Source: a virus. Taken from it: 64,000 nucleotides of DNA. Every line of letters starts with the position of its first letter. Positions within the stretch are counted from its first letter, which is position 1. The notes under the pieces are model-generated. The model was given only the letters and a program-made list of their open reading frames with translations, had not been told where the DNA came from and searched no databases. Shown in pieces: positions 1 to 7,603 of the stretch. A program made the position numbers and the translations under genes. The stretch is from positions 1-64,000 of the IMG/VR virus record IMGVR_UViG_3300036790_000231, one strand, 5' to 3'.

Positions 1-193
1 GACCTCGTCACATACGTCACAAACTATTGGAGGCGGTAGGTTCTGGAAGTGCGCAAACCGAAGACGACGGGATCAGCCGGTATCGGCATCTGCATCCTGG
101 TGGGGGATAGCCTAAATTCTTGCTTCGCGGTCGATTTGTTCGTTGGCCATTCGACGCGCACGCTTCTCGCGTTCCTCCTCTTGTACTCCGTAG

Positions 194-739
194 AGCCTCA
201 ACGGACAACAACCGGGGGAATGGAGTAGCTTCCCTATCTGGGATTCTGGGAAGGCCGAGACATTCCTTTGTGAGTCCCAGCGTCCACCTATGAAAAAACG
301 ACGGCCCGGTAAACTCTATGGAGTTTCTCGCGAAGCTTGCGCAATCATCGAGCAAACGCAGCCGTATAACGGAGGGCTCTGTGAGAGTCTTACTGTGCTT
401 GACGCCCTCTGGAATATCGACAAGCACAGATTTCTCATGCCAACTTTTATATCCGTTGTGGAACCTGACCTTATCGGACCTCTCTTCCATGCCAATGAAG
501 ACGCCGAGATCGTCGGTAAGGCTCAGTACGTCGAGGTGGGCTGGCAGAAAGACGGCGCAGAATTGATGTTCATTCCTCTCACCGTAACGGGACCGAACCC
601 CAAGGTGGACATGGACGGCGATCTCGCCATCGACATATCGTTTGGCGAGGGAGGGACCGTAGAGAGCGCGCTGAAGACGGCGATCTTCTTCATCCTCGTA
701 GACGTGCTTGCGCCGATCGAAGCTTTGTTCGCATCCTAA
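194..739 (+). pseudogene. Remnant of a probable bacterial hypothetical gene
   Basis: The frame is open from 194 to a TAA at 739, but its first ATG is only at 290, giving 149 residues. The stretch before that ATG also reads like protein (NGQQPGEWSSFPIWDS), so the natural start probably lies further upstream in another frame and has been lost or shifted. The segment QPY...LTVLDALWNIDKHR resembles hypothetical proteins of actinobacterial chromosomes that carry a conserved NxDKHR motif. I assign no function. GC content and direction differ from the phage genes beyond 1353, so this may be host-derived DNA. The first 193 bases show no gene I can support. Confidence 0.35.
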
Positions 740-901
740 GAAACGCAACATTTGTGACAATTGCTACTTACCTCCTTCGATGGGACAAGTGTGACCAGAT
801 TGCCCAATACCCCAGGCAACTATGTACGCAAAGCACGTAGAGAGATTTCCCTTCTCGCTGCTAGCGTAGGGTGGCTTTCTTCTCGGAAGCTGGTACGCCC
901 A

Positions 902-940
902 GCCCCTCCAGGCGGATTTTGCGGTCTGTCCTGGAGGGGC
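902..940 (+). other. Perfect 11-bp hairpin
   Basis: GCCCCTCCAGG at 902-912 pairs exactly with CCTGGAGGGGC at 930-940 across a 17-base loop. No T-run follows on either strand, so it is not a typical terminator. It lies 12 bases before the tRNA-like element and may be part of the same structured transcript. Confidence 0.5.
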
Positions 941-952
941 CTAAGCGTCATC

Positions 953-1019
953 GGGGCCAGCAGGTCGCCAGTGGGACCCTTAAAACTTCCCCAGATGGGT
1001 TCGATTCCCATTGGCTCCA
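953..1019 (+). tRNA. tRNA-like element lacking a proper anticodon arm
   Basis: The acceptor arms GGGGCCA (953-959) and TGGCTCC (1012-1018) pair over seven positions including a G3-U70 wobble, with discriminator A1019. A complete T-arm (ATGGG TTCGATT CCCAT) lies at 995-1011. A D-like arm GGTC/GACC with an 8-base loop lies at 963-978. Only 16 bases (979-994) remain where an anticodon arm and variable loop should be. An alternative GGGA/TCCC stem (973-976/988-991) would leave an 11-base loop. Total length is 67 bases. The G3-U70 pair is the alanine identity element shared by tRNA-Ala and tmRNA. It may be a decayed tRNA, an attachment-site remnant or a true tRNA mimic. No CCA is encoded. Confidence 0.4.
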
Positions 1020-1240
1020 ATTCGCGCTTCTGAGCTACTTTGTAGCACAAGTGCCATTAGATTTCTGTCTGAATCTGATGATCTTGTGATTCTTGTTGCA
1101 AGCTCAAGCCGCTTCGCGACTTTCGACGCTGTTGTTATGCTTTGCACGCTGATCGATTTGATGTCCTGATAGGCAATTGGAGAGGGGTCACCGATTGCAG
1201 GCCGCTGCCCCTCCACCACCTGGATATCCGAGTAAGCGCG

Positions 1241-1262
1241 CCCCGGCTTGCCGGGGTGTTTG
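1241..1262 (+). terminator. Intrinsic terminator (plus strand)
   Basis: CCCCGG CTTG CCGGGG (1241-1256) is followed by TGTTTGGTTT. It would end transcripts coming from the plus-strand structured region and faces the minus-strand operon that ends at 1353. Confidence 0.55.
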
Positions 1263-1352
1263 GTTTAACGTACGCTTGTTCGCTATTGCGTTTCGTTGTT
1301 AGTTTCGCTGGTGTCTCCTAGTAGTAGTAGTAGAAGAACCATATCAGATCAC

Positions 1353-1685
1353 CTAAAATTTGTCAAGGTACTGCTTTATTTCTTTATGATATTTTTCATG
1401 GGCTCGTTGAATATGACCCTTTTCAACTTTGCTGCCTTCAAGCAAAGGATGATGACGATGACAAACTGTATATGGAGTTCCTTCTACTTGGTGCTTTCCT
1501 AAGCGCCAACAACGAGGTTCATGACAATTTTTAGTTCGATAGAACACTGTAATTGCTCCTAATATCGCTGTATCCCCTCCTATAGACGAGAAAACCGCAT
1601 ACCCTTGCGAGGACTCCGGCCACCACATATCCTGAATTACTCGAAATGGATAAGGCCAAAGCGCCAAAAGGAAGTGGTAGCTCAT
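1353..1685 (-). CDS. Small membrane protein with Cys/His cluster
   Basis: 110 residues. The N-terminal part holds a hydrophobic stretch (about residues 30-48). Next come NCHEPRCWRLGKHQVEGTPY and VCHRHHPLLEG, with two Cys and several His able to bind metal, then a charged tail. I know this arrangement from small actinophage membrane proteins of unknown role, often near lysis genes; that comparison is from memory. It is the last gene of the long minus-strand operon and overlaps its upstream neighbour by four bases, so translation is probably coupled. Confidence 0.7.
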   Translation of the reverse strand: MSYHFLLALWPYPFRVIQDMWWPESSQGYAVFSSIGGDTAILGAITVFYRTKNCHEPRCWRLGKHQVEGTPYTVCHRHHPLLEGSKVEKGHIQRAHEKYHKEIKQYLDKF

Positions 1686-1873
1686 AAATCACCCCCTTTA
1701 TTTTCTAACTGTTCATCATGTTTATCATGTCTTTCTAATAACTCTTCATGGCGCTGCTTTGCTGGCCTTATTATTTTTACATGAGCAGCCGCAAATCCAA
1801 TCATGAAAAATATTAATCCCTCCAATAATTCGCGAGGAGATTCAGTAATATTAGTAATAATTGATCCAATCAT
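1682..1873 (-). CDS. Single-pass membrane protein, unknown
   Basis: 63 residues: a short amphipathic start, one membrane segment (about residues 17-33, LLEGLIFFMIGFAAAHV), then a highly charged C-terminus rich in His, Glu and Lys. No known catalytic motif is visible. Its ATG overlaps the TGA of the upstream zinc-finger gene. The position, a few genes after the endolysin, would suit a holin-associated or superinfection role, but nothing in the sequence proves this. Confidence 0.7.
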   Translation of the reverse strand: MIGSIITNITESPRELLEGLIFFMIGFAAAHVKIIRPAKQRHEELLERHDKHDEQLENKGGDL

Positions 1874-2031
1874 TTTAGAGCTGGATCAATAAATGGAATA
1901 TATCTCTTAATTATTCCTTCTGCTACCATTCTATCATATGAAGGAGAAGGTGCAAATCCTTCGTGAGGGCAATAAGTTAGATGATCGAAATCATCATAAA
2001 TCTTTTTACATTTATCACATCTAGTAATCAT
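1870..2031 (-). CDS. Small zinc-knuckle protein
   Basis: A 53-residue ORF lying in an apparent gap between larger genes. It starts MITRCDKCKKIYDDFDHLTY and continues with CPH, giving a C-x2-C ... C-x-H metal site in the first 25 residues. The start has a strong ribosome site (AGGTGAGG, five bases before the ATG). The TGA overlaps the ATG of the next gene (ATGA), the same coupling used throughout this genome, which supports it as real. Function unknown; such tiny zinc ribbons in phages are often adaptors or transcription modulators, but that is inference. Confidence 0.65.
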   Translation of the reverse strand: MITRCDKCKKIYDDFDHLTYCPHEGFAPSPSYDRMVAEGIIKRYIPFIDPALK

Positions 2032-2110
2032 TCTACCTCACCTATATATAGAACGTAATATCAAAAGAAGAACTATAAAACCAGCTATAAATATTATAAT
2101 AGGTAATATT

Positions 2111-2503
2111 TTATTCTCTCAATAGAACTGGAATTTTAGCTTGTTCTCTGCGCATTTCACTTTTAGAAGGTTCTCTAATAATTGGAGCAACATCTCCCGC
2201 CAATGCTCTAGCAAAATCTGAAAGCCTCATTACTATTAGTTGCTCTCCATCAACATCTTCTAAGGATAAAACTGGGATTTCTCCAGTTCCCTGAGTATAG
2301 TCAATCGCCTCTGAAAGTTGTTCGCGAGTTTGTGACCAATTTCTCTTTGCTGCCGCCTTGCAGCTAATCCTAAGACCGTTGGCTGTAACATCTGATTTGG
2401 AGTGCCATTGGTTGCCGCTTCCAGGAACTAATTTCCCTCCCAAAATATTAGCTATATATTTCTCAAAATCTAATCCATTCTGAATTCTTTGTCGATCAGG
2501 CAT
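2111..2503 (-). CDS. PD-(D/E)XK nuclease-like protein
   Basis: 130 residues. The N-terminal half reads GLDFEKYIANILGGKLVPGS, then GNQWHSKSDV and GLRISCKAAAK. That is a glutamate helix, then an Asp (KSDV) and a C-K pair as in PD-(D/E)XK folds of Holliday-junction or Vsr-like phage nucleases. The GSGN-x-H-x-K-S-D pattern is typical of phage resolvase-like proteins. The C-terminal half is charged. The start overlaps the end of the Tad2-like gene by eight bases. Role in recombination or DNA repair is likely but the exact substrate is not visible; a second resolvase (RusA) is encoded at 15080. Confidence 0.55.
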   Translation of the reverse strand: MPDRQRIQNGLDFEKYIANILGGKLVPGSGNQWHSKSDVTANGLRISCKAAAKRNWSQTREQLSEAIDYTQGTGEIPVLSLEDVDGEQLIVMRLSDFARALAGDVAPIIREPSKSEMRREQAKIPVLLRE

Positions 2504-2747
2504 CTTCTATATCTTCATTAAAAGGAATTCCAGGAAGAGAAAACCAATCCTCAGCAAGCATATCAGTTTGGCTCGCTAACCAAGGAACTAAATCGCCTTG
2601 AACAGTTTTCATATAAATATAAGGTAATGTCATCTTTGAATTTTCATCAGGTATTTTTAAACTTAAATACATATTCTTTCCATTCCATCCATGACGTGTT
2701 ACATTTTTTCCATGTTTTAGTGATTTTATAGCATCTCCAAAATCCAT
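2496..2747 (-). CDS. tad2: DUF2829 protein, Tad2-like anti-Thoeris
   Basis: 83 residues. The start MDFGDAIKSLKHGKNVTRHG leads into WNGKNMYLSL, and later come YIYMKTVQGDLVPWLASQTD and MLAEDW. These are the signatures of the DUF2829 family over its whole usual length. Tad2, a DUF2829 protein of phages, binds the cyclic ADP-ribose isomer made by Thoeris defence and so stops activation of ThsA. The family match is seen directly; anti-Thoeris activity here is inferred from the family, and not every DUF2829 member has been tested. It follows a terminator (2761-2812), so it may be separately expressed, and is followed by the nuclease-like gene. Confidence 0.75.
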   Translation of the reverse strand: MDFGDAIKSLKHGKNVTRHGWNGKNMYLSLKIPDENSKMTLPYIYMKTVQGDLVPWLASQTDMLAEDWFSLPGIPFNEDIEDA

Positions 2748-2760
2748 TTAAACTCCTTTT

Positions 2761-2812
2761 CAAAATAGCTGGCAGTACAAGTCCTTCCCCGTACGCCTCA
2801 TACTGCCAGCTA
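2761..2812 (-). terminator. Intrinsic terminator (minus strand)
   Basis: Read on the minus strand, TAGCTGGCAGTA pairs perfectly with TACTGCCAGCTA (12 bp; 2801-2812 with 2766-2777) and is followed by TTTTG. It sits right after the proline-rich gene at 2818 and before the Tad2-like gene. Confidence 0.75.
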
Positions 2813-2817
2813 TCTAA

Positions 2818-3546
2818 TTATGCAGCCTGCTGACCTGATTCGGGAGAAGAATCCTCTACCGGCGCAGTCTCAGTCGTTTCAGCAGTTTCAACAACCGTAG
2901 GAACCACTGCGGGAGTTTCAACTACAGTATCTTCAACCGGCGACGTTTCTGCTGGAGCAGGAGTTTGTGCTACATTTTCTCCAGCTACCTCAGTGGGGGA
3001 ATTTTCACTTCCAGAAGGGACCGTAGTAGTAACTTCCGGTCCATCGTTTGGGACATCCTCAGTAGGAACACTTTCGGTATTCTCTGTTGAATCTTGCGTC
3101 GGAGTTCCTCCACCAGGAGGGGTTGTAGGATTTTCAACAGGAGCACTTGTAATACCAGGAGTACCATTCTCTGTTTCTGTACCAGCGGGCGGAGCAACAG
3201 AACCTTCTGGCGCGCGTTGCGCAGTAGTAGCACCAAGAGCTTCCTCGCTTGTAAGTACAGGAGTTGATTCAGGTGCTATCGGCGCGACTTCTGCTGGAGT
3301 AGGACTTTCAGGAGCAGAAAGAGAAACAATGCGAATTGCAATTGTATCTCCCGGCTCACCTTGAGCTGCATTGATATGCCCACTTGCATCTACTGATAGA
3401 TATCCACCAAGAGAATTAACAATGTTATCAATTGCTTGAGTTACAACGGGAAGTACTTCATCTTCACGAGTATGCTGAGACTCACTTTGAAGCTCCGCAG
3501 CAATTTCGCTAGCGTTACCCTTGACGGGCTTAAATGTAAAAGACAT
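2818..3546 (-). CDS. Phage protein with long disordered tail
   Basis: 242 residues. The first 75 or so form a compact domain (FTFKPVKGNASEIAAEL ... LGGYLSVDASGHIN ... GDTIAIRIVSL). The rest is low-complexity, made almost only of Pro, Glu, Thr, Val and Ser, and must be disordered. Similar short N-terminal domains occur alone in many phages with no known role. The gene lies downstream of the endolysin and ends at a strong terminator. The acidic P/T/E tail may be a linker or decoy; no motif indicates a function. A long plus-strand ORF over it is a composition artefact. Confidence 0.75.
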   Translation of the reverse strand: MSFTFKPVKGNASEIAAELQSESQHTREDEVLPVVTQAIDNIVNSLGGYLSVDASGHINAAQGEPGDTIAIRIVSLSAPESPTPAEVAPIAPESTPVLTSEEALGATTAQRAPEGSVAPPAGTETENGTPGITSAPVENPTTPPGGGTPTQDSTENTESVPTEDVPNDGPEVTTTVPSGSENSPTEVAGENVAQTPAPAETSPVEDTVVETPAVVPTVVETAETTETAPVEDSSPESGQQAA

Positions 3547-3600
3547 TTACTTTCTTTCTTTTTGTTATTGATTACTAAGCTCTAGCCCAAGGGCTTTACT

Positions 3601-4110
3601 TTACGCCTCTACAATATACCTTTTGTATCTAATAATTGGCATAACTCCATAAAGATTCAAAGGATATACCTGTGGATCTCCAGACAGTCCTCCGTGAGAA
3701 ATAACTTTATCAGGACCGATATAAACTGCAACATGGGCAGGAATATCTCTAGTCCCGCCATAAAATACTAAATCAGCAGGCTTCAATTCATTAGCATTTA
3801 TATCCTTACCATGTGCTACCTGAGTACCTGTATAACCAGATGTCCAATCCTCTCCATTTATAAAATCATTTAAATCTTCCCAATGCCTAGTAGTGGTCCA
3901 ATAATACCAAGTAGTAATTGCTGAACAATCGGCATGCAAAGGATACTTGCCATGCTGATAACGACACTTATGAGATATCCCATACCATCTTTGATATCCC
4001 TCAGTATATTCAATATGAGATCTATTCTCTACACATAAACGAGCAGCCTTAACTATATTGCCTCTAACTTTTATAGCCTCATGCTTTGGTAGTGCTAATA
4101 CCGAAGACAT
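3601..4110 (-). CDS. Endolysin, NlpC/P60-type peptidase
   Basis: 169 residues without signal peptide. The catalytic cysteine is in HADCSAITTWYYW (Cys62), and the histidines follow in PAHVAVYIG (His126) and VISHGG (His139), the order found in NlpC/P60 cell-wall peptidases. The segment LKPADLVFYGG is the usual PGDLVFF-like strand. It should cleave peptidoglycan stem peptides and release progeny. It follows a holin-like gene by three bases, making a holin/endolysin pair. The tape measure protein carries a second, separate NlpC/P60-like domain. Confidence 0.75.
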   Translation of the reverse strand: MSSVLALPKHEAIKVRGNIVKAARLCVENRSHIEYTEGYQRWYGISHKCRYQHGKYPLHADCSAITTWYYWTTTRHWEDLNDFINGEDWTSGYTGTQVAHGKDINANELKPADLVFYGGTRDIPAHVAVYIGPDKVISHGGLSGDPQVYPLNLYGVMPIIRYKRYIVEA

Positions 4111-4113
4111 TTT

Positions 4114-4728
4114 CTACGCTCCAGTCGTAGATACTGGAGTAGGGTTTGCAGGAGCTAAAGTTGAATTATCAGCAGGTACAACTCCCGGCGCAGGCTGCGG
4201 CGCAACAGGAAGATCATCAACATTAGGATAATTCTCAACTGCATTCTCAACATCAGAAATAATCGCAGAAGGATCGGAAACAACTTTCTCTACATCTGAA
4301 GTAACCTCAGAAGTAATTCCCTTTGCATCTTTAATTGCTCTATCGACAATATTCTTGATATCATCCTTTATATCATTTATTCCAGTAATAGTAGCATACT
4401 CTGATGCAACTGTAACCGCACTAGAAGCCTCGATTTGCCCATGAGCCTGAAGATACCTACCAACCTGTGTAATACCTCCAGAAATAAGTCCTAATCCAGC
4501 CAACTCAATAGCCGTGCCAGAACCACCACTCGTAAAATGATCAACTATAGCGCCCGCAAAAGCTACTAAAGCAGTTCCAAATCCAGCCTTAGTAGAAAGA
4601 CCTACAGACACATTACTTGAATTGTTTGTACTCATTTTTCTCTTTTCTGATTCATAACTTTTTACTAATTCTTCTGCTTTTCTAAGTTCTGATAAACTGC
4701 TAATAGGATATTTTTTATCCGCATCCAC
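4114..4728 (-). CDS. Holin-like membrane protein
   Basis: 204 residues. An N-terminal charged stretch is followed by a hydrophobic region (about residues 48-92: FGTALVAFAGAIVDHF, then GTAIELAGLGLISGGITQVG), an amphipathic helical part and a Pro/Ala-rich tail. Hydrophobic segment plus position just before the endolysin suggests a holin or lysis regulator. The chosen ATG overlaps the ribonucleotide reductase end by 14 bases and has GGAG upstream; a second ATG at 4635 would give a 173-residue protein with a more holin-like N-terminus. Dual starts are common in holin genes, but this is not proven here. Confidence 0.55.
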   Translation of the reverse strand: MDADKKYPISSLSELRKAEELVKSYESEKRKMSTNNSSNVSVGLSTKAGFGTALVAFAGAIVDHFTSGGSGTAIELAGLGLISGGITQVGRYLQAHGQIEASSAVTVASEYATITGINDIKDDIKNIVDRAIKDAKGITSEVTSDVEKVVSDPSAIISDVENAVENYPNVDDLPVAPQPAPGVVPADNSTLAPANPTPVSTTGA

Positions 4729-7525
4729 TTGACGCTCCGCAATTAGGGCAACTGAAACAAGTCCCCGTTCTTACGAGAATACTACCACATGAGCATATCT
4801 TGCCGAGGTAATTATCTCGTGACTTCAGAGGTTCATCGACGTAGACCGTCTGAGGATTCTTTAAATCCCCCTCTGGCTCGGTAGAAGCAATGACCATTAC
4901 GCCAAGATCCTTTTTCATTTCCTCATCGCCAAATTTCGAGACAAGCCATCTCATAATGTAGTCTACCAAAGACTTAGCAATTCTTATTTCTGAATTGTCT
5001 GTTATCCCTTCCGGCTCAAAGCGCATATGAGAAAACTTATTAGCAAAAGATTCAAGAGGAACTCCATATTGTAATCCAAGAGAAATAGCTATAGCCCAAG
5101 CATCCATCATTCCGCGAAGAGTAGAACCCTCCTTACCAATCCCATTCAAAAAGATCTCGCCTAAAGTTCCATCCTCATGTAGACCAGCAGTTATATATCC
5201 CTCATGCCCAGCTAAAGAAAACTTATGAGTCAAAGAAGATCTCTCAGTTGGCATCTTTTTCCGATAAGGTTTAAGAGTTTCCACAGTATTCTCCTCTAAG
5301 TTAATCATAAGAGAAGGCTTATCTAAATCATTCATATCAGGTTGATTTTCTTTAGGATCAAATAACTTAGTTGAATTTGTCTCCTCTTTCTTCGTACTGA
5401 GAACTTGAGTAGACTTTGATCCGTCTCGATATACGGATACGCACTTGATGCCTAGTTTCCATGCTTTCATATAAATATCTTCAATTTCCTCAACTTTTGT
5501 ACTTTCTGGCACATTAAGGGTCTTACTAGCCGCGCCAGATATATGAGGCTGAATAGCAGCAACCATATTTAAATGCCCCTCGGGAGAAATAGAATCTTCT
5601 CCGGACGCTGTCTGGAAAATCTTCAAATGTTCTGGATCAATTCCTCTAATATTTCCACTATGTTTAACTGATTCCATAGCAATCTTGATAGTAGCTTTAT
5701 CGTACCCAAGATTCTCAAGTGATCTTTCAACCGAATGATTCACAAGAGTCATATGCCCACCGCCAGCCAAGCTCTTATAAGTAACCAAAGAATATGCAGG
5801 CTCGCAACCAGTAGTATCACAATCCATGAGAAAGGAGATCGTCCCCGTGGGAGCTAATACAGAGATTTGAGAGTTTCTATATCCCGAATCATGAAAAGCA
5901 CTTACATGATCCCATTGTTCTCTAACTCCATCTCCAATAGCTGGTGGTAAATCCCAAGCAGCATTCATATGTTTCTGAATAACTTCTCCCATAACATTTT
6001 CATTATCCCAATAATACGCAAACGCGCCCAAAGAATCAGCTATTTCTGCCGATCTTCTATATGCTCTAGCAGTCATCAAAGAAGTAACAGAAGCAGCCCA
6101 ATCTCGGCCCTCATCTGAGTCATAAGGCATTCCTTGAATCATCAATGCAGCACCTAGATTAGAATAACCTAGTCCGAGCTGCCTAAGATTTCTAGTATTT
6201 TCCTCAAGTTTCTCGGTCGACAACTCAGAAAAGCAGCAAGTAATATCCATTGCTGTAATCATTGTATCTACTACCTGATAAAAATCATCAAAGTAGAATT
6301 CATTAGTATTTTTATCTAGGAATTTTACTAAATTCATCGAAGCCAAATTGCAGGAACTATTTGAATTTATATGTACCTCACAACAAGGATTCGTAGTTTC
6401 AATTTGTCCGAGAGAAGGAGTTGTATGCCACTTATTTACAGTATCATGAAATATAATTCCTGGATCGGCGCATTTCCAAGTAGCTTCTGAAATTTTACTA
6501 AATAAATGTTTTGCTCCTATTGTATTTGTATCTCCTCCTTTAATTCTCGGAGGCATTTGCCAAAACTCACCATTCTCGGCAGCATTCATAAATTTATCAG
6601 ATACTCTCACAGAAATATTAGCATTTTGAAAAGAGGTAGACTCAGCAATATTTCTCTCGCCTTCTGGAGTCGAAGGGTCCATATTGATTCCGGCTTCAGC
6701 CAAAACACGCATTCTTTCATCCTCACGCACCTTTGAATCAATAAAATCAAGAATATCAGGATGATCTACATCAAGCTGTATGAGCTTCGCAGCTCGACGC
6801 GTGCCGCCACTCTTAATACTACCTGAATTGGCATCAGCCGATCGGATAAAAGGAATGGGGCCAGAAGAGAAACCGCCAGTGCTCAATCCCTCCCTAGAAC
6901 CACGCAATTTACTTAAATTAACTCCGCTCCCCGCGCCCATCTTGAAAATCGCAGACTCATTTAGCTGCCACTCTGAAATAGATTCTGGTCCTAAAAGCTT
7001 ATCCTCTACATTCAAAAGGAAACAAGCACTAGCACATTGTTTTCTACCAGGCACGCCAAAGTTAAACCATACAGGAGAATTAAAAGATGCATACTGATGA
7101 AGAAGTATATAAGTCAGCTCATCAAGAAAATTTTTCTCATTCAATAAAGTTTGTCCACTATCATCTCCATTATAATTTCCAAAATATTCAAATTTCATAC
7201 CTTCTTGGATAATCTTATTTACTACACGTTTAATTAAAGTTTTAATTGATGATTCTCGTACACCATCAATAGTAGCAAAATACAGTTTAGCAACAATACC
7301 TACAGCTTGGTCAGACCATATAACAGGAGCTTCAACTTCTTTCTGAGAAAAAGTTCCTGCTGTTACATCCCTCTTATTCCATTCAACCGTATCAAAAGGA
7401 TCTTTCTCCTCAACTGTAAAATGTCTTTTGAACTTTAACTTACTTACAGTTGCAATACTTTGATCCGATTCTTGAGTCGTTGTTGATTGCGCAGCAGCTT
7501 TTGTGACCGAGCTTGCTGGAGTCAT
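4715..7525 (-). CDS. nrdJ: Class II (B12-dependent) ribonucleotide reductase
   Basis: 936 residues, the usual length of long NrdJ enzymes. It reduces ribonucleotides to deoxyribonucleotides using adenosylcobalamin. Seen in order: the N-terminal half with CASACFLLNVED, the glycine loop MGAGSGVNLSKLRGS, NPCCEVHINSNSSCN (active-site Cys and Glu region), APTGTISFLMDCDT, and a C-terminal zinc-like CSCGS...CFSCPNCG ending in a redox pair region. No NrdB-type radical subunit is encoded, in keeping with class II. Together with ThyX and a dNMP kinase it supplies dNTPs for the phage. I saw no clear cobalamin riboswitch in the short leader, where a TCTAAGA/TCTTAGA hairpin (about 7551-7569) precedes GGAG. 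Confidence 0.93.
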   Translation of the reverse strand: MTPASSVTKAAAQSTTTQESDQSIATVSKLKFKRHFTVEEKDPFDTVEWNKRDVTAGTFSQKEVEAPVIWSDQAVGIVAKLYFATIDGVRESSIKTLIKRVVNKIIQEGMKFEYFGNYNGDDSGQTLLNEKNFLDELTYILLHQYASFNSPVWFNFGVPGRKQCASACFLLNVEDKLLGPESISEWQLNESAIFKMGAGSGVNLSKLRGSREGLSTGGFSSGPIPFIRSADANSGSIKSGGTRRAAKLIQLDVDHPDILDFIDSKVREDERMRVLAEAGINMDPSTPEGERNIAESTSFQNANISVRVSDKFMNAAENGEFWQMPPRIKGGDTNTIGAKHLFSKISEATWKCADPGIIFHDTVNKWHTTPSLGQIETTNPCCEVHINSNSSCNLASMNLVKFLDKNTNEFYFDDFYQVVDTMITAMDITCCFSELSTEKLEENTRNLRQLGLGYSNLGAALMIQGMPYDSDEGRDWAASVTSLMTARAYRRSAEIADSLGAFAYYWDNENVMGEVIQKHMNAAWDLPPAIGDGVREQWDHVSAFHDSGYRNSQISVLAPTGTISFLMDCDTTGCEPAYSLVTYKSLAGGGHMTLVNHSVERSLENLGYDKATIKIAMESVKHSGNIRGIDPEHLKIFQTASGEDSISPEGHLNMVAAIQPHISGAASKTLNVPESTKVEEIEDIYMKAWKLGIKCVSVYRDGSKSTQVLSTKKEETNSTKLFDPKENQPDMNDLDKPSLMINLEENTVETLKPYRKKMPTERSSLTHKFSLAGHEGYITAGLHEDGTLGEIFLNGIGKEGSTLRGMMDAWAIAISLGLQYGVPLESFANKFSHMRFEPEGITDNSEIRIAKSLVDYIMRWLVSKFGDEEMKKDLGVMVIASTEPEGDLKNPQTVYVDEPLKSRDNYLGKICSCGSILVRTGTCFSCPNCGASSGCG

Positions 7526-7603
7526 TGTCTCTCTCTGTCTTTGTTTTCTCCTCTAAGAAAAGTCTCTTAGAAGCAGAAAAGTTGTCAGTGTCTCTCGCTA
7601 GTC

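Larger units (their letters stand above)
740..1352. other. Structured non-coding region, plus-strand biased
   Basis: About 600 bases with no convincing protein gene. It holds an 11-bp perfect hairpin (902-940), a tRNA-like element (953-1019) and a GC-rich terminator (1241-1262). All three read sensibly on the plus strand. The short ORFs here are translations of, or antisense to, the tRNA-like element. The far end (1263-1352) has a small TAG-repeat (about 1322-1334) and is where plus-strand transcripts would meet the long minus-strand operon. Confidence 0.45.

Noticed and set aside
17-760. 247-codon minus-strand ORF
   Set aside because: It is antisense to the plus-strand frame that shows recognisable protein patterns, and its own translation is Arg-rich without domain character.
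776-1019. Possible tmRNA (TTCGATGGGA at 776-785 resembles the tmRNA D-loop region; T-arm and G3-U70 acceptor at the 3 prime end)
   Set aside because: No 5 prime acceptor strand lies upstream of 776, no convincing tag ending ALAA is seen, and the only matching acceptor (953-959) makes a 67-base element.
761-1219. Several 70-90-codon ORFs on both strands around 1 kb
   Set aside because: Their translations contain phrases such as MGIEP and NGNRTH, the usual artefact of reading across a tRNA T-arm; they overlap the tRNA-like element.
2993-3364. 123-codon plus-strand ORF
   Set aside because: Antisense shadow of the Pro/Thr/Glu-rich gene; its Gly/Ser/Val composition follows from that.
7526-7603. 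Cobalamin riboswitch before nrdJ
   Set aside because: The leader is only 78 bases and shows no B12 box or the needed junctions.
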